64,000 bases of DNA from assembly GCA_035263105.1 (NCBI GenBank), contig DATFRO010000044.1, positions 1 to 64,000 on the forward strand, read 5' to 3'. A model generated the notes under the pieces. That model saw nothing but the letters and a program-made list of their open reading frames with translations. It searched no databases and had not been told where the DNA came from. This DNA comes from DATBVX01 sp035263105. Lineage in GTDB: Bacteria; Pseudomonadota; Gammaproteobacteria; Steroidobacterales; Steroidobacteraceae. Each line of letters opens with the position of its first letter. Position 1 is the stretch's first letter. This document shows positions 18,110 to 27,193 of the stretch, piece after piece. The position numbers and the translations under genes were made by a program.

Positions 18110-19311
18110 GCGGCGTGCCTGCTGAGGAGCTCTGCGACCTTGGTGATCTGCGCATCGGCGTCGTGGCCGGATTCCACGCGCAGGCGGGCGGCCTGCCCCA
18201 TCGACTGCAGCAGGCCGGGCTCTGCCGCGAAGCGCCGGATGCAATCGACGAATCCCGCGAGGTCGTCGGTGCTGCGCAGGACGAATCCTTCCGACCCGTG
18301 CGTGACGATCTCGCTCGCCGCGGGCATGGGCGACAGGATCACCGGACGTCCGCAGGCCATGGCTTCGAGCACGACGTTTGGCAAGCCGTCGTGAAACGAA
18401 TCGTCGGCCAGCAATGCGAACAGGTGCGCCGCTCCCATGTGCCGGTTCACTTCTTCGTGGCGCACCCAGCCCGGCAGGCTGACGTGATCGCTGATCCTCT
18501 CCGCAACGATCAGCTGCCGCAGCTCCGGCTCCATCGGGCCGCGACCCAGCAACGTCAGCTTGACGTCGAGGCCTTGCCGGCGCGCGGCGCCGCACGCGCG
18601 GATCAGCCGATCGAAACCCTTGGTCCTGGTGAGTCGGCCCGCGCTGATGATCGAGATGGGCTGAATGGACGCCGGCCAGGTCAGCGGCGCGAAATGATGC
18701 AGGTCGACGCCGTGATACACGAGGTGTGCCCGCGCACGCGACGGCGCTGCGAGCCGCGCGAGCAGGTAGTCCATCGCGCCGCGATTGCAGAAGGCCGCGA
18801 ATGACAGGGCCGGGAAGATCAAGGGGAAGTGGCCGTTGTCGTGGGCCACTTCATGAGCGTGCACGCTCACGCTATAGCTCGCTCCCGACATGATGTGCAC
18901 CAGGTGTGCGACCTGCGACGCATACGGCCAATGCGCATGCAGGTGACGGATGCCATGGCGTCGCATCCAGCGCACGATCGCGGCGGCGCGCAGCAGTCGT
19001 AACAGCGCATTCGGTTTGCTGGTGGATTGCGCATGCAGCCGTGCGTTCTCGCGCCAACCCCGCAGCAGCTCCCGTTGCTGCAGGAGCGCCGCCCACAACG
19101 CGGTAGCGGTCCCTACGTAGTGCACTTCGCCAAGGAGTCGCCGCGACACCGGCCCGAGCTTCTCCTGGTCCTCCACGGTCGGTCGCACAAACGACAACAC
19201 GTGGACCGCGACGCCAAGTCGCAGCAGCCGATCTATTTCGTTGGCCACGAAGGTTTCCGACAGCGACGGAAAGCGCGGCACGAGATACGCGACTGGCGCT
19301 GGCTGTTTCAC
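18106..19311 (-). CDS. Glycosyltransferase family 4, colanic-acid-type
   Basis: 401 residues from a GTG start at 19311, chosen because it makes a GTGA overlap with the methyltransferase stop and places the family opening VAYLVPRFPSLSETFVANEI at the N-terminus. That opening is typical of WcaL/AmsK-like GT4 enzymes (PKLSETFI...E). Further motifs: HLHAHWPYASQVAHL, ISAGRLTRTKGFDRLIRAC, and DDSFHDGLPNVVLEAMACGR, the donor-site E-x7-E. It should add a sugar to the exopolysaccharide repeat unit. Overlapping starts with both neighbours show translational coupling. Confidence 0.88.
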   Translation of the reverse strand: MKQPAPVAYLVPRFPSLSETFVANEIDRLLRLGVAVHVLSFVRPTVEDQEKLGPVSRRLLGEVHYVGTATALWAALLQQRELLRGWRENARLHAQSTSKPNALLRLLRAAAIVRWMRRHGIRHLHAHWPYASQVAHLVHIMSGASYSVSVHAHEVAHDNGHFPLIFPALSFAAFCNRGAMDYLLARLAAPSRARAHLVYHGVDLHHFAPLTWPASIQPISIISAGRLTRTKGFDRLIRACGAARRQGLDVKLTLLGRGPMEPELRQLIVAERISDHVSLPGWVRHEEVNRHMGAAHLFALLADDSFHDGLPNVVLEAMACGRPVILSPMPAASEIVTHGSEGFVLRSTDDLAGFVDCIRRFAAEPGLLQSMGQAARLRVESGHDADAQITKVAELLSRHAA

Positions 19312-19985
19312 GCCGCTCTCCGTTCGAACAACGCCACGGTCACCGAATAGCGCCGCCATAACCACAGCCAGCGATGCAGGAGGTTCTTGTAGTAGTCCGG
19401 CTTGTAGAACGGCAGCCACACGCGCAGCGCGCTCTTGAGGAAGCGGCGCGCGACCTCCGTCCGCGGGAGTTGCTTCAATTCGTCGAGGTAGGTGACGCTC
19501 TCGACCAGTTGCGCCCTCACCGGCGTGCAGCGACGGAAAGTCGCAACCAGCGCCCTGGGGTCGGGACGAAAGCCGTTGTCGATCGGGTCGAGGTGATACG
19601 GATAGCTGCAGGGCGCCGTAACCAGCAGGAAGCCGCCGGGCGGCGTCAGCTCTTCCAGGGCCGCGGCAAAATCCGCGACGTCACTGACATGCTCGAGCAC
19701 GTTGGAGCACAGGACCGCTTTCGGTCCGAGCTGCTGAATGCGCGCGCGAAATTCCGGCTCGAGAGCATTGCCGACGAGGTCCACCCCGTCGGCCGCCTTC
19801 AAGTCGGCGTGAAACACCTTCACGCCGCGCGCTGCCAGCGGTCCGAAGATCCGCTCCTCGATATGCGGCTGCGCCGTGGTGCGAAAACTGCGCGTGGACG
19901 ATCCGATGTTCACCAGCGGCGAGATCGCAGCGACTTCGAGCCCACGCAGCAGATCACCGATCACCTGTGCCTCCTCCGCTCTCAT
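19308..19985 (-). CDS. Class I SAM-dependent methyltransferase
   Basis: 225 residues. The N-terminal SAM-binding region (SPLVNIGSSTRSFR) is atypical, with G-S-S in place of the usual G-x-G. VLCSNVLEHVSDVADFAAAL and LEELTPPGGFLLVTAPCSYP are the standard methyltransferase-11 motifs. The C-terminus has several Trp/Tyr-rich residues (KPDYYKNLLHRWLWLWRRY), suggesting membrane contact. A sugar or repeat-unit methyltransferase role is inferred from its place between Wzx and a glycosyltransferase. It follows wzx by 22 bp and overlaps the next gene by 4 bp. Confidence 0.8.
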   Translation of the reverse strand: MRAEEAQVIGDLLRGLEVAAISPLVNIGSSTRSFRTTAQPHIEERIFGPLAARGVKVFHADLKAADGVDLVGNALEPEFRARIQQLGPKAVLCSNVLEHVSDVADFAAALEELTPPGGFLLVTAPCSYPYHLDPIDNGFRPDPRALVATFRRCTPVRAQLVESVTYLDELKQLPRTEVARRFLKSALRVWLPFYKPDYYKNLLHRWLWLWRRYSVTVALFERRAA

Positions 19986-20007
19986 CGTGCGACGCTCCCC
20001 GCCTCCA

Positions 20008-21510
20008 TCACCGCAGCCGCTGCATGCGCAGCAACGCGCCGGCGGCGCTCGAGCCCGGCAGAAGCGTATTGACGACTCCGCTCACTTCGCGCGCCAGGCG
20101 CTTGCCGGCGAGCAGTGCCAGCAGCGCGAAGTAGACGAGCACGGCCGAGGCGATGCTCAGGGTCATGCCGGCGATGCCGGTTAGATTACGGTTCACCACC
20201 GTCGCCACGGCCGCAGCGGCGACGGCGCCGACGAGGGGAACGGTCACGTTGGACCACACAGCGACGCGCAGGTGAGCCCGCATTCGGTACCACGCGAGGA
20301 GCGTCGCAAGGACGATGCCAAGCGCGGCGCCCCAGGCGTATGCCACCAGCCCAAAGCGCTCTGCGCCCCACAGGAATACCGCGGTCTGCACCAGCACCTG
20401 AATCAATACGCTGAGGAGCGACGTGCGCGCATCGCCCAGCGCCTTGAGCGCCTGGATCAGCGGTTGCGCCACCGCCTGCGCAAGAAACGCCGGCGCGAGC
20501 ACATACAGCAACGGCAGTGCCGCCGACCACTTGAGGGTCGCGATGAGAGTAATGAAGGGCTGCGCCTGCGACACGATGAGCGCGGCGAGCAGAAACGTCA
20601 GCACGCTCCCCTGGTAGATAGCGCGCTCGAGGAGATTTCCGAGTCGTTGCCGATCCTCCTGCGCGTGACCGAACACCCTGAGCTGCACGCGGCCCATGAG
20701 AATCACCGGCTGAAACAGCAGCGCATCGACGATGCTGCGCGCGAAGCTCGCCACGCCGACCGCCGCCGCGCCGAGCATCGATCCCACCAGTACCGGCACC
20801 ACCGCGTTGTTGGCGAGGCTCAGGAGATTCGCCGCCTGGATCGGGACGCCAAACCGCATCACTTCGCCGAGCGTGCGCCGCTCAATGCCGAACGCCGGAC
20901 GCCACCAGGACACGCGGCTCAGGATCGCCACGCCGACGAGGCCGCGAGCGATCAGTGCCGCAATCAATGCCCACACTCCAAGGCCCAGGTAGGCGAGCAG
21001 GATCGCGATGAGCTGGTACGCGAGGTATTCCGCAATCTCGGATGCCGCGATCAGATCGTGACGGAGCCTGCGCTCCAGCAACACGGTCGGAATTGTCTTG
21101 AGCGAGGCCAGCAGCAGCGCCAGCGCCATGACCCGGATGAGCGCGACATCCTCGGCCGGCAACTGGTAATGGCTGGCGATGAGTGGCGCCGCGCCGAGAA
21201 TCAGGACGATCGAGAGTGCCACGACGATCTGTTGCACCGTGAACACGGTGCGCAGCTCGCGCTCGTCGACCGCCGCCTTCTTCCGGATCAGCGCAGCCGA
21301 CAGCCCGAGGCTGCTCACCTGCTCGAAGAACAGCACGATGAACTGGCAGATCGCGAACACGCCGAAGATCTGCGGCGTGAGGATACGCGCCAGCACCAGC
21401 ATGCCGGCGAAGCCGATGAGACGAACCAGGAACTGGCGCGTCAGGAGGCTCGCCACACCCTTGACGGCGCGCGCCTTGACGTCCGCGGGTTGCAGTTCCT
21501 CTTCCATCAC
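20008..21510 (-). CDS. Wzx-type polysaccharide flippase (MOP superfamily)
   Basis: About 500 residues with 12-14 predicted membrane helices. GVASLLTRQFLVRLIGFAG opens the protein, followed by LARILTPQIFGVFAICQFI, the conserved first-repeat motif of the Polysacc_synt/MOP family, and RFGVPIQAANLLSLANNAV in the second half. Wzx proteins flip undecaprenyl-diphosphate-linked repeat units from the cytoplasmic to the periplasmic face. The reading frame begins GTG-ATG: the GTG gives a 4-bp overlap with the upstream stop, the ATG at 21507 a 1-bp overlap; either may be used. Position after the TIGR03790 gene and before the methyltransferase fits a Wzx/Wzy pathway. Confidence 0.88.
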   Translation of the reverse strand: MMEEELQPADVKARAVKGVASLLTRQFLVRLIGFAGMLVLARILTPQIFGVFAICQFIVLFFEQVSSLGLSAALIRKKAAVDERELRTVFTVQQIVVALSIVLILGAAPLIASHYQLPAEDVALIRVMALALLLASLKTIPTVLLERRLRHDLIAASEIAEYLAYQLIAILLAYLGLGVWALIAALIARGLVGVAILSRVSWWRPAFGIERRTLGEVMRFGVPIQAANLLSLANNAVVPVLVGSMLGAAAVGVASFARSIVDALLFQPVILMGRVQLRVFGHAQEDRQRLGNLLERAIYQGSVLTFLLAALIVSQAQPFITLIATLKWSAALPLLYVLAPAFLAQAVAQPLIQALKALGDARTSLLSVLIQVLVQTAVFLWGAERFGLVAYAWGAALGIVLATLLAWYRMRAHLRVAVWSNVTVPLVGAVAAAAVATVVNRNLTGIAGMTLSIASAVLVYFALLALLAGKRLAREVSGVVNTLLPGSSAAGALLRMQRLR

Positions 21511-22571
21511 TGCGCCGTACCGAACGGCCTCGCCAGCGGTTCGCCGATGAACAAGCCCTGCCCTGGCATGGCCACGCTCTTCCAGTACGCCTCGATGAGC
21601 GTCTCGCCCGCCACGTAGTGCTTGAGCAGGACGGCGGGATTCGGAAACTTCGCCGTGAATGCGCAGGGCTCGACCACCGTGCCGTAGCTCGCGGTCGCGC
21701 CGGCCTCGAGCCAGCGCAGGCTGCTCATCTGTGACGTGCCGAACAGGTTCCCGCCGAAGGACGTGAGGTGATCACCGATGGCGCCGGGCACGAACTGGTT
21801 GCTGTCGAGTTTCCGGACCTGCGAGACGCCGGTCTCGTACAGGAGCACGTCGCGCTTGTTTTCCAGGTAGTCGGCCCTGACGACCTGCACTCGCACGCGG
21901 TCGGCCGCGAACTCGCGCGCCGCGAAGTATCCGCCGGCGCGCGCATTACGCGCGTGGTCGTTGGTATCCAGGAGGTACGCCGTGCCACCACGATGACCGC
22001 GGTCCGCCTCGATGCCGCGATCGATCAGCGCGCGCGCCTGCTCGAGGTTCACCGCCGCAAGACTCATGGCCGGGCGGATGCCGTAGTCGCGCTGTGGTGC
22101 CGGTGAGTCGGAGTCGTAGTAGCGGCTCATCGCAGTCGGCTGGCAGCCGGCTGCGCACGCTGATGCATCGAAGCCGAAAGCGAACGCGCTCGTGATCGAC
22201 ATGCAGTCCACGCGATAGGGCCTCGCCCAGGTGAGTGCCAGCGCCTGCACCGTCGCCGGCAGGCGCCGATCGATGTCCTGCTTGATGCGCGTGAACTCGG
22301 CCTGCGCCAGGACGTCATTGGTCGCTTCGAACTGCACGCGCACGACATTCCTCGCCGGTATGCCGCGCCGCTTGACGTAGTAGTCCGCGATCGCACGGCT
22401 CAGCGCGTCCGCTTCGTTGACGATCACGCCCAGTTCAGCGGGACCGAGACCCGACCGTCCATCCTGTGCGTGCGCGTGCGCGGGCTGCGACACCACGATA
22501 CCGATGCCGGTCAGCCACAGGGCCCGGTGCCACGGGCGGACGACGCGTTTGCCTGCGTTCACGTGCGTCAT
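21507..22571 (-). CDS. TIGR03790-family secreted protein
   Basis: 354 residues with an N-terminal signal segment (to about residue 36, HAHAQDG). Family features: GLGPAELGVIVNEADALSRA at the start of the mature part, IADYYVKRRGIPARNVVRV, ALALTWARPYRVDCMSITSA and GGTAYLLDTNDHARNARAG. This family is known only from genomes with exosortases but its activity is not established. Four Cys residues near 130-145 (D-C-M, SACAAGCQP) could form disulfides. It lies between the ATPase gene (3 nt away) and wzx (overlapping), inside the EPS operon, which suggests a part in exopolysaccharide or sorted-protein handling in the periplasm. Confidence 0.8.
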   Translation of the reverse strand: MTHVNAGKRVVRPWHRALWLTGIGIVVSQPAHAHAQDGRSGLGPAELGVIVNEADALSRAIADYYVKRRGIPARNVVRVQFEATNDVLAQAEFTRIKQDIDRRLPATVQALALTWARPYRVDCMSITSAFAFGFDASACAAGCQPTAMSRYYDSDSPAPQRDYGIRPAMSLAAVNLEQARALIDRGIEADRGHRGGTAYLLDTNDHARNARAGGYFAAREFAADRVRVQVVRADYLENKRDVLLYETGVSQVRKLDSNQFVPGAIGDHLTSFGGNLFGTSQMSSLRWLEAGATASYGTVVEPCAFTAKFPNPAVLLKHYVAGETLIEAYWKSVAMPGQGLFIGEPLARPFGTAQ

Positions 22572-22574
22572 CCG

Positions 22575-23423
22575 TCACGAAAGACCGGCCGCCGACGAGT
22601 CGGTGAGCAACGGCATGACCCCGTTCTCCCCGCGATCGCGCACCACCTGGGCCATGAGCTCCGCGTCGATGCGGCGTCGCTGTTCCGCGAAGCCATAGAC
22701 CAGGGCCGTATCGCACAGCGAGTTGATGAGCCGCGGGATGCCGCCGGTGCGTGCGTGCACGAACTCGATCGCATCGGGCTCGAGAATCTCCCCGCCGGCT
22801 CCGGCGACATTGAGGCGATGCTGCACGTAGGCGTGCGTCTCCTCGCGCTGCAACGCGCGCAAGTGATAGTCCACCGAGATACGCTGCGCGAACTGGCGCA
22901 GCTCCGGGCGTCGGAACTTGTCGCGCAGCTCCGGCTGGCCGACAAGTACGATCTGCAACACGAAGTGGCGGTCCGCGTTGATATTGGACAGCACTCGCAG
23001 CTCCTCCAGGGTGCGCGCACCGAGGTTCTGCGCTTCGTCGACGATCAGCACTACGCGTTGCCCTTTGCCGTATTGCTCGATCAGAAAGTCGACCAGCGCC
23101 TGGTACAGCTCGACGTGTTCCTTGCCCTTGAAGTCGATTCCAAAGGCGAGCGCCACCCACTGCAGCAGGTGCCCGAAGTTGTGGTGCGTGTTCGAGATCA
23201 GGCCGACGGTGAAGTCCCGCTCGAGGTGCCCGAGCAGGTGGCGAATCAATGTGGTCTTGCCGGAGCCGACTTCGCCCGTGATGAGAATGAAGCCCGCCTG
23301 CTGAGTAAGCCCGTACTCCAGCATTGTGAGCGCCATCGCATGGTGGCGCGTCAGGTACAGGAAGTGCGGGTCTGGCGTCAGTGAGAAGGGTTTTTCACGC
23401 AGCCCGTAGAAGGTCTCGTACAC
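22575..23423 (-). CDS. ExeA-like AAA ATPase of exosortase/EPS loci
   Basis: 282 residues from GTG at 23423; upstream in-frame sequence overlaps the kinase gene and is not conserved. It opens VYETFYGLREKPFSLTPDPH, the signature of the general-secretion ATPase ExeA group. Walker A is ITGEVGSGKTTLIRHLL, Walker B VVLIVDEAQNL, and the sensor region SNINADRHFVLQIVLVGQP. XrtA-type loci nearly always carry this ATPase beside the tyrosine kinase, probably as an energy-using assembly factor. The start follows the kinase stop by 10 nt with a weak GAGG site. The C-terminus is the usual AAA lid with FVHARTGGIPRLINSLCD. Confidence 0.88.
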   Translation of the reverse strand: MYETFYGLREKPFSLTPDPHFLYLTRHHAMALTMLEYGLTQQAGFILITGEVGSGKTTLIRHLLGHLERDFTVGLISNTHHNFGHLLQWVALAFGIDFKGKEHVELYQALVDFLIEQYGKGQRVVLIVDEAQNLGARTLEELRVLSNINADRHFVLQIVLVGQPELRDKFRRPELRQFAQRISVDYHLRALQREETHAYVQHRLNVAGAGGEILEPDAIEFVHARTGGIPRLINSLCDTALVYGFAEQRRRIDAELMAQVVRDRGENGVMPLLTDSSAAGLS

Positions 23424-23433
23424 GACGACCGCC

Positions 23434-24258
23434 TCAGTACGCGCCGCTCGGCTGCTCGGTGGAGCGGTTGAGCACGGTGCCGACGATCGTGCTCGCATGC
23501 AGCACTTCCAGCGTGCGCACCAGCTCGTCGCGCCGCGTGTGTCCCTCGGTGGCGACCACCAGCGCGCAATCGACCGAAGGCATGACAGTGAGCGCATCGT
23601 CCGAGATCAGCACCGGCGGCAGATCGTAGAGCACGATGCGGTCGGCATAGCGTCCCTTGATCTCGGCCTTGAGCTCGCGCGCACGCACGCTCGCGAGCAC
23701 CTCGGAACTGTGTTCGACCGGCGCACGCACCGGCAGCAGGACCAACCGCTCGAATTGTTTCGGGCGATAGAGAACCTCGGCGAGCGCGCAGTCGCCGCGC
23801 AGGTAGTCATCCACGCCGCGCTCGACCTTCATGCCGAACAGCTTGTGCAGCGTCGGGCGTCGCAGGTCGAGGTCGACGAGCAAGGCGGTGTGATTGGGGT
23901 CCTGCGCGATGCTGATCGCGAGGTTGGCCGCGGTCAGCGACTTGCCGTCGGCCACCGCGGGACTGACGACCGCGAGCGTCTGGAAGCCGTGCCCGCGCAT
24001 GCGCTGCAGCACCTGCGTGCGCAGCATCTTGTACGCACGCCGCGTATCAGGTGCGGAGCCCTCGTGCAGCAGGCGATGCTTTTCGAGATGCGCATCGGAC
24101 AGCTCGATCACGCGCGCCTGCTGCCCGGGCGAAGCTGCGGGCTGGGTGGCAGCGACGCGCGGCGACGGCACGGGCACCACCACCGGTGCCGGGTGCGGCT
24201 GTCCTTCGCGCTCGAGCTTGGCCAGTTCCAGGGCTTGTTTTATTCGTTCTATGGCCAT
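23434..24258 (-). CDS. CpsD/EpsG-like bacterial tyrosine kinase for EPS chain control
   Basis: 274 residues. After a proline-rich N-terminal linker (PHPAPVVVPVPSPRV) comes the BY-kinase domain: RRAYKMLRTQVLQRM, Walker A region SPAVADGKSLTAANLAI, Walker A' TALLVDLDLRRPTLHKLFG and Walker B IVLYDLPPVLISDDA. The Walker A has Ala-Asp-Gly-Lys-Ser where Gly-Glu-Gly-Lys-Ser is usual. The C-terminal end (PSGAY) has one tyrosine, not the usual cluster, so autophosphorylation may be limited. The partner is the Wzz protein encoded just upstream (9 nt). It acts at the cytoplasmic membrane to control polymer length and export. Confidence 0.88.
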   Translation of the reverse strand: MAIERIKQALELAKLEREGQPHPAPVVVPVPSPRVAATQPAASPGQQARVIELSDAHLEKHRLLHEGSAPDTRRAYKMLRTQVLQRMRGHGFQTLAVVSPAVADGKSLTAANLAISIAQDPNHTALLVDLDLRRPTLHKLFGMKVERGVDDYLRGDCALAEVLYRPKQFERLVLLPVRAPVEHSSEVLASVRARELKAEIKGRYADRIVLYDLPPVLISDDALTVMPSVDCALVVATEGHTRRDELVRTLEVLHASTIVGTVLNRSTEQPSGAY

Positions 24259-24267
24259 CGTGGAGCC

Positions 24268-26019
24268 TCAGATCCCGAACTTGCGCATGGCGGTGAACCA
24301 CAGCACGTCGAGGGGCCGGTACAGGAAATGGACCAGGATGGCCGCGACCAGGATCGTTCCCATTGCGCCGTACGCAGCCAGCCGGAAACGCGTGCGCCGC
24401 CGCGTGGAGTCGGCGATCGTGCCGATGTACGGGATGACCGCGAGCGGCGCGACATTGATCAGTGCGGTGAGGTCCTGGCGGCCGCGCACCGTGCCGTCGA
24501 GCGACTCGCGCACCATCATCACGGCGAACGCCGCCGCGATCGTGAGCAGCAGTCCCAGCGCGATCACCAGCGGACGGTTCGGGCTCACCGGCTTTTCCGG
24601 CGGGAGCGGTGGCTCGATCACGGTGAAGCGCTCGCCCTTGCGATCCGCCTCCATCGTCTGCGCCAGCCGCGCCTCCATCTCCTTGGCGCGCAATTCCTGG
24701 TACTTCGCCTGGGCGTTGTCGTGATCGCGCACCAGCTCGCGATACTCACGCTCGACGCCGGGCGCTTGCGCGAGCTTGCGCTCGAAATCGGCGATCCGGC
24801 CGCGGATCTGCGCCTGCTTGGCGGTCAGCGCGGCGATCTCGTTCTGTGCGCTCTCGAGCTGCGTGCGAATCTGGATGTAGGTCGGGTTGTCCGCGTCCAC
24901 CGGCGCGCTCGCGCCGGCGACCGCAGGTGGTGTCGCCTGGAGCTGTTTTTCGAGCGAGTCCACCTGCCGCTCGAGGCGCTGCACGTCCGGGTGATCGGCC
25001 GTGTACTTCTCCCGCGCGGCGGCGAGTTGCGCGCGCGCATCGCTCAGCTGACGCTGCAGATCGTTGGCGGAGGACTTCGCCTGCTGCACTTCGCGCTCCA
25101 GCCCTTCGATCTCGCGTTGGGTGCGCAGCACGTCCGGATGATCCGGCGCGTAGAGCGAGGACAGGCTCGCGAGCTGGGTGCGCAACGCCTTCAAGCGGTC
25201 TTGCGGCCCAAGCACCCTCTGGCCCGTCTCGGTGAAGACCTGCGAGGTGGGATTGATCTGGCTGAGTTGGGCCTCGAGGTAGAGCTTCTGATCCTGCAAC
25301 GACTGCAGGCGCGTCTGCACGTCGCGCAGCTCCATCTCCTCGCGGTCCATCATCTGGAAGTGCAGCTGGGTGAGCTCCGGCATGCGATCGACATTGCGCT
25401 GCTTGAAGTCGGCGAGCTTGTGCTCCAGGGCCGCGATCTCATCGCTCAGGCGCTGCGCCTCGGCCGCGAGAAACGTCGCCGTATCCTTGGCGAGGCGTGT
25501 GCGACTGGTGATGTTTTCATTGAGGTAGAGCGTCGTGAGCTCGTTCGCGACCTTCTGTGCGAGGTCGGCGGAGCGGCTGTCGTAGGAGACGGCGAAGGCG
25601 ATGTTCGCCTGCGTCGGCCGGCCGCTGCGCGGATCGATCACGTCGGCGCTGATCATGTTCATGCGGATGTCATCGCGCATGCGCTCGATCAGCGTTTCGC
25701 GCGGTTCGCTCTTCTGCTGGCGCGGATAGAGGTTGTAGCGATGGATGAGATCGAGCAGGTTGACCGTCGTCATCACGCGCTGGCTGATGACCTGCACGCG
25801 CTGGTCGGCGAAAGTCGTGATCGTCGAGCGCACCAGGTCCTGCGGAATCTCCTGCTGCTCGATGAGGATGGTGGCGCTGGAGCGATATGTCGCCGGCCAC
25901 AACAACGCCACCAGCACGGTGACCAGCAAGCCGCCGGCCAGCACGCCGACGAGCAACCGCCAGCGCCGCTGCACGATGCGGATCTGCTGGCTCAGGGGAT
26001 TGGCGACGGGCTCGGGCAT
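24268..26019 (-). CDS. Wzz/GNVR polysaccharide chain-length determinant (XrtA-type)
   Basis: 583 residues. One N-terminal membrane helix (about 20-43, RWRLLVGVLAGGLLVTVLVA), the Wzz motif YRSSATILIEQQEIPQ, a long periplasmic coiled coil (about 185-460, with RTRLAKDTATFLAAEAQRL), the GNVR-like segment EREYRELVRDHDNAQAKYQE, and a C-terminal membrane pair after PPLPPEKPVSPNRPLVIALG. This is the exosortase-associated chain-length determinant subfamily. It spans the inner membrane and partners with the adjacent tyrosine kinase to set polymer length and couple Wzy to Wza. It starts 7 nt after the barrel gene stop. Confidence 0.92.
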   Translation of the reverse strand: MPEPVANPLSQQIRIVQRRWRLLVGVLAGGLLVTVLVALLWPATYRSSATILIEQQEIPQDLVRSTITTFADQRVQVISQRVMTTVNLLDLIHRYNLYPRQQKSEPRETLIERMRDDIRMNMISADVIDPRSGRPTQANIAFAVSYDSRSADLAQKVANELTTLYLNENITSRTRLAKDTATFLAAEAQRLSDEIAALEHKLADFKQRNVDRMPELTQLHFQMMDREEMELRDVQTRLQSLQDQKLYLEAQLSQINPTSQVFTETGQRVLGPQDRLKALRTQLASLSSLYAPDHPDVLRTQREIEGLEREVQQAKSSANDLQRQLSDARAQLAAAREKYTADHPDVQRLERQVDSLEKQLQATPPAVAGASAPVDADNPTYIQIRTQLESAQNEIAALTAKQAQIRGRIADFERKLAQAPGVEREYRELVRDHDNAQAKYQELRAKEMEARLAQTMEADRKGERFTVIEPPLPPEKPVSPNRPLVIALGLLLTIAAAFAVMMVRESLDGTVRGRQDLTALINVAPLAVIPYIGTIADSTRRRTRFRLAAYGAMGTILVAAILVHFLYRPLDVLWFTAMRKFGI

Positions 26020-26026
26020 GAAGACC

Positions 26027-27193
26027 TCAGCGTGACATCGCCTTGCGGGGCGGCGTCCAGATTAGACCGATTCCGTATGTCAGATCGTCGGTAGTGGGCG
26101 CAGGGTCGTGGTTGTAGCTCTGCGTCGCGTAACTCACCGCGCCCGACAGCGACCAGTACTCGGCGAGGCGCCACTCGCAGCTCAGTTCCGCGCGGTCGTA
26201 GTTGCGCTCGCTGCCGCGCTGGCTGCCCTGCAGTTCTTCGCTCAGCAGGTGGCGCAGCGACAGCGCCACGTGCCACAGCGGCGCCAGCCGCCGGCTGATG
26301 GTGAATCCGCCCTCCTCGCGACGTGTCAGCGAGCCCGCGCCGCTCGGCACGACTTCGCGGCTCGCAGAGAAGCTCCAGTCCGTGAGCAGGCCTGTCCGCA
26401 CCAGATCGAGCAGGTACACCGTCCCATCGTCCGCGAGCCCCTGGCTGTCGGCGCGGCTCACACCGGCTTCAAGGTTGAGACGGTAGGCCGGCGAGAACTG
26501 ACGCATGAACGTGAGCCGTGCCGCGACATCGTGGCTGACCGGGACCAACTCGGCCGGGTGCATCGATCCGCCGGACACGCGCGCTCCGAATGAGGTGCGC
26601 TCGTCGATGCTGTGGTTGAAGGCCAGCATTGCGCCGGCGTAGTCGTAATCGATGAGCCCGCTGCTCGCCGCGTCGATGTAGTGGTCGCTCTGGTCACCCG
26701 CCTGCAAGGTCACGACGTCGCGCTCGGTCGCAGCCCAGTCGACTGCGCCGTTCAACGCGATCGATTCGCGCCGCTTCTGCACGTCAACGAGGCCGGTGTC
26801 TTCCAGCTCGGTGGTGAGCGTCGATTCGTTCGCGACGGTTCCATCGAGATGCCAGCGCGTGCTGTCGCCGCCGAGGTTGTAATTCATGAGGAGCGAATAG
26901 TCGTTGGCGTCGAGATTCTCGGCACCGTCATAGCGACGCAGCAGCATGCGCGGCAGCGCGGTGAATTCCTGGCTCTCCGTGCGCAGGCCGAGCGTGCCCG
27001 TGAGGCCGATGAGCGCCCCCGTGACGTTCAGCGGATCCGTGGCCTCGAGTTGCAGGTTGCTGTGGTGCTCGAGATCGGCCGTCATGCGGCCTTCCGCCGA
27101 CCACTCCGCGGCCAGCGCCGCGGGCACCGCGAGGCACAGCGAGGCGGTGCCGAGGACGCTGGTGAGCAGGACACGTGGCCCACGAACTCTCAC
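26027..27193 (-). CDS. Outer-membrane beta-barrel protein of the EPS/exosortase locus
   Basis: 388 residues, GTG start in a GTGA overlap with wza. Signal peptide to about residue 28 (AVPAALA/AE). The remainder is alternating amphipathic strands such as RMTADLEHHSNLQLEATDP, LMNYNLGGDSTRWHLDGTV and YGIGLIWTPP close to the C-terminus. It matches the PEP-CTERM system-associated beta-barrel family (TIGR03016-like) found after wza in these loci. It is probably an outer-membrane component or companion of the export machine. Exact function is unknown. Confidence 0.78.
   Translation of the reverse strand: MRVRGPRVLLTSVLGTASLCLAVPAALAAEWSAEGRMTADLEHHSNLQLEATDPLNVTGALIGLTGTLGLRTESQEFTALPRMLLRRYDGAENLDANDYSLLMNYNLGGDSTRWHLDGTVANESTLTTELEDTGLVDVQKRRESIALNGAVDWAATERDVVTLQAGDQSDHYIDAASSGLIDYDYAGAMLAFNHSIDERTSFGARVSGGSMHPAELVPVSHDVAARLTFMRQFSPAYRLNLEAGVSRADSQGLADDGTVYLLDLVRTGLLTDWSFSASREVVPSGAGSLTRREEGGFTISRRLAPLWHVALSLRHLLSEELQGSQRGSERNYDRAELSCEWRLAEYWSLSGAVSYATQSYNHDPAPTTDDLTYGIGLIWTPPRKAMSR

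Noticed and set aside
23497..26094. Long open frame on the plus strand antisense to the Wzz, kinase and ATPase genes
   Set aside because: His/Arg/Asp-rich low-information translation typical of the opposite strand of GC-rich genes; no domain, and the minus-strand genes are secure.
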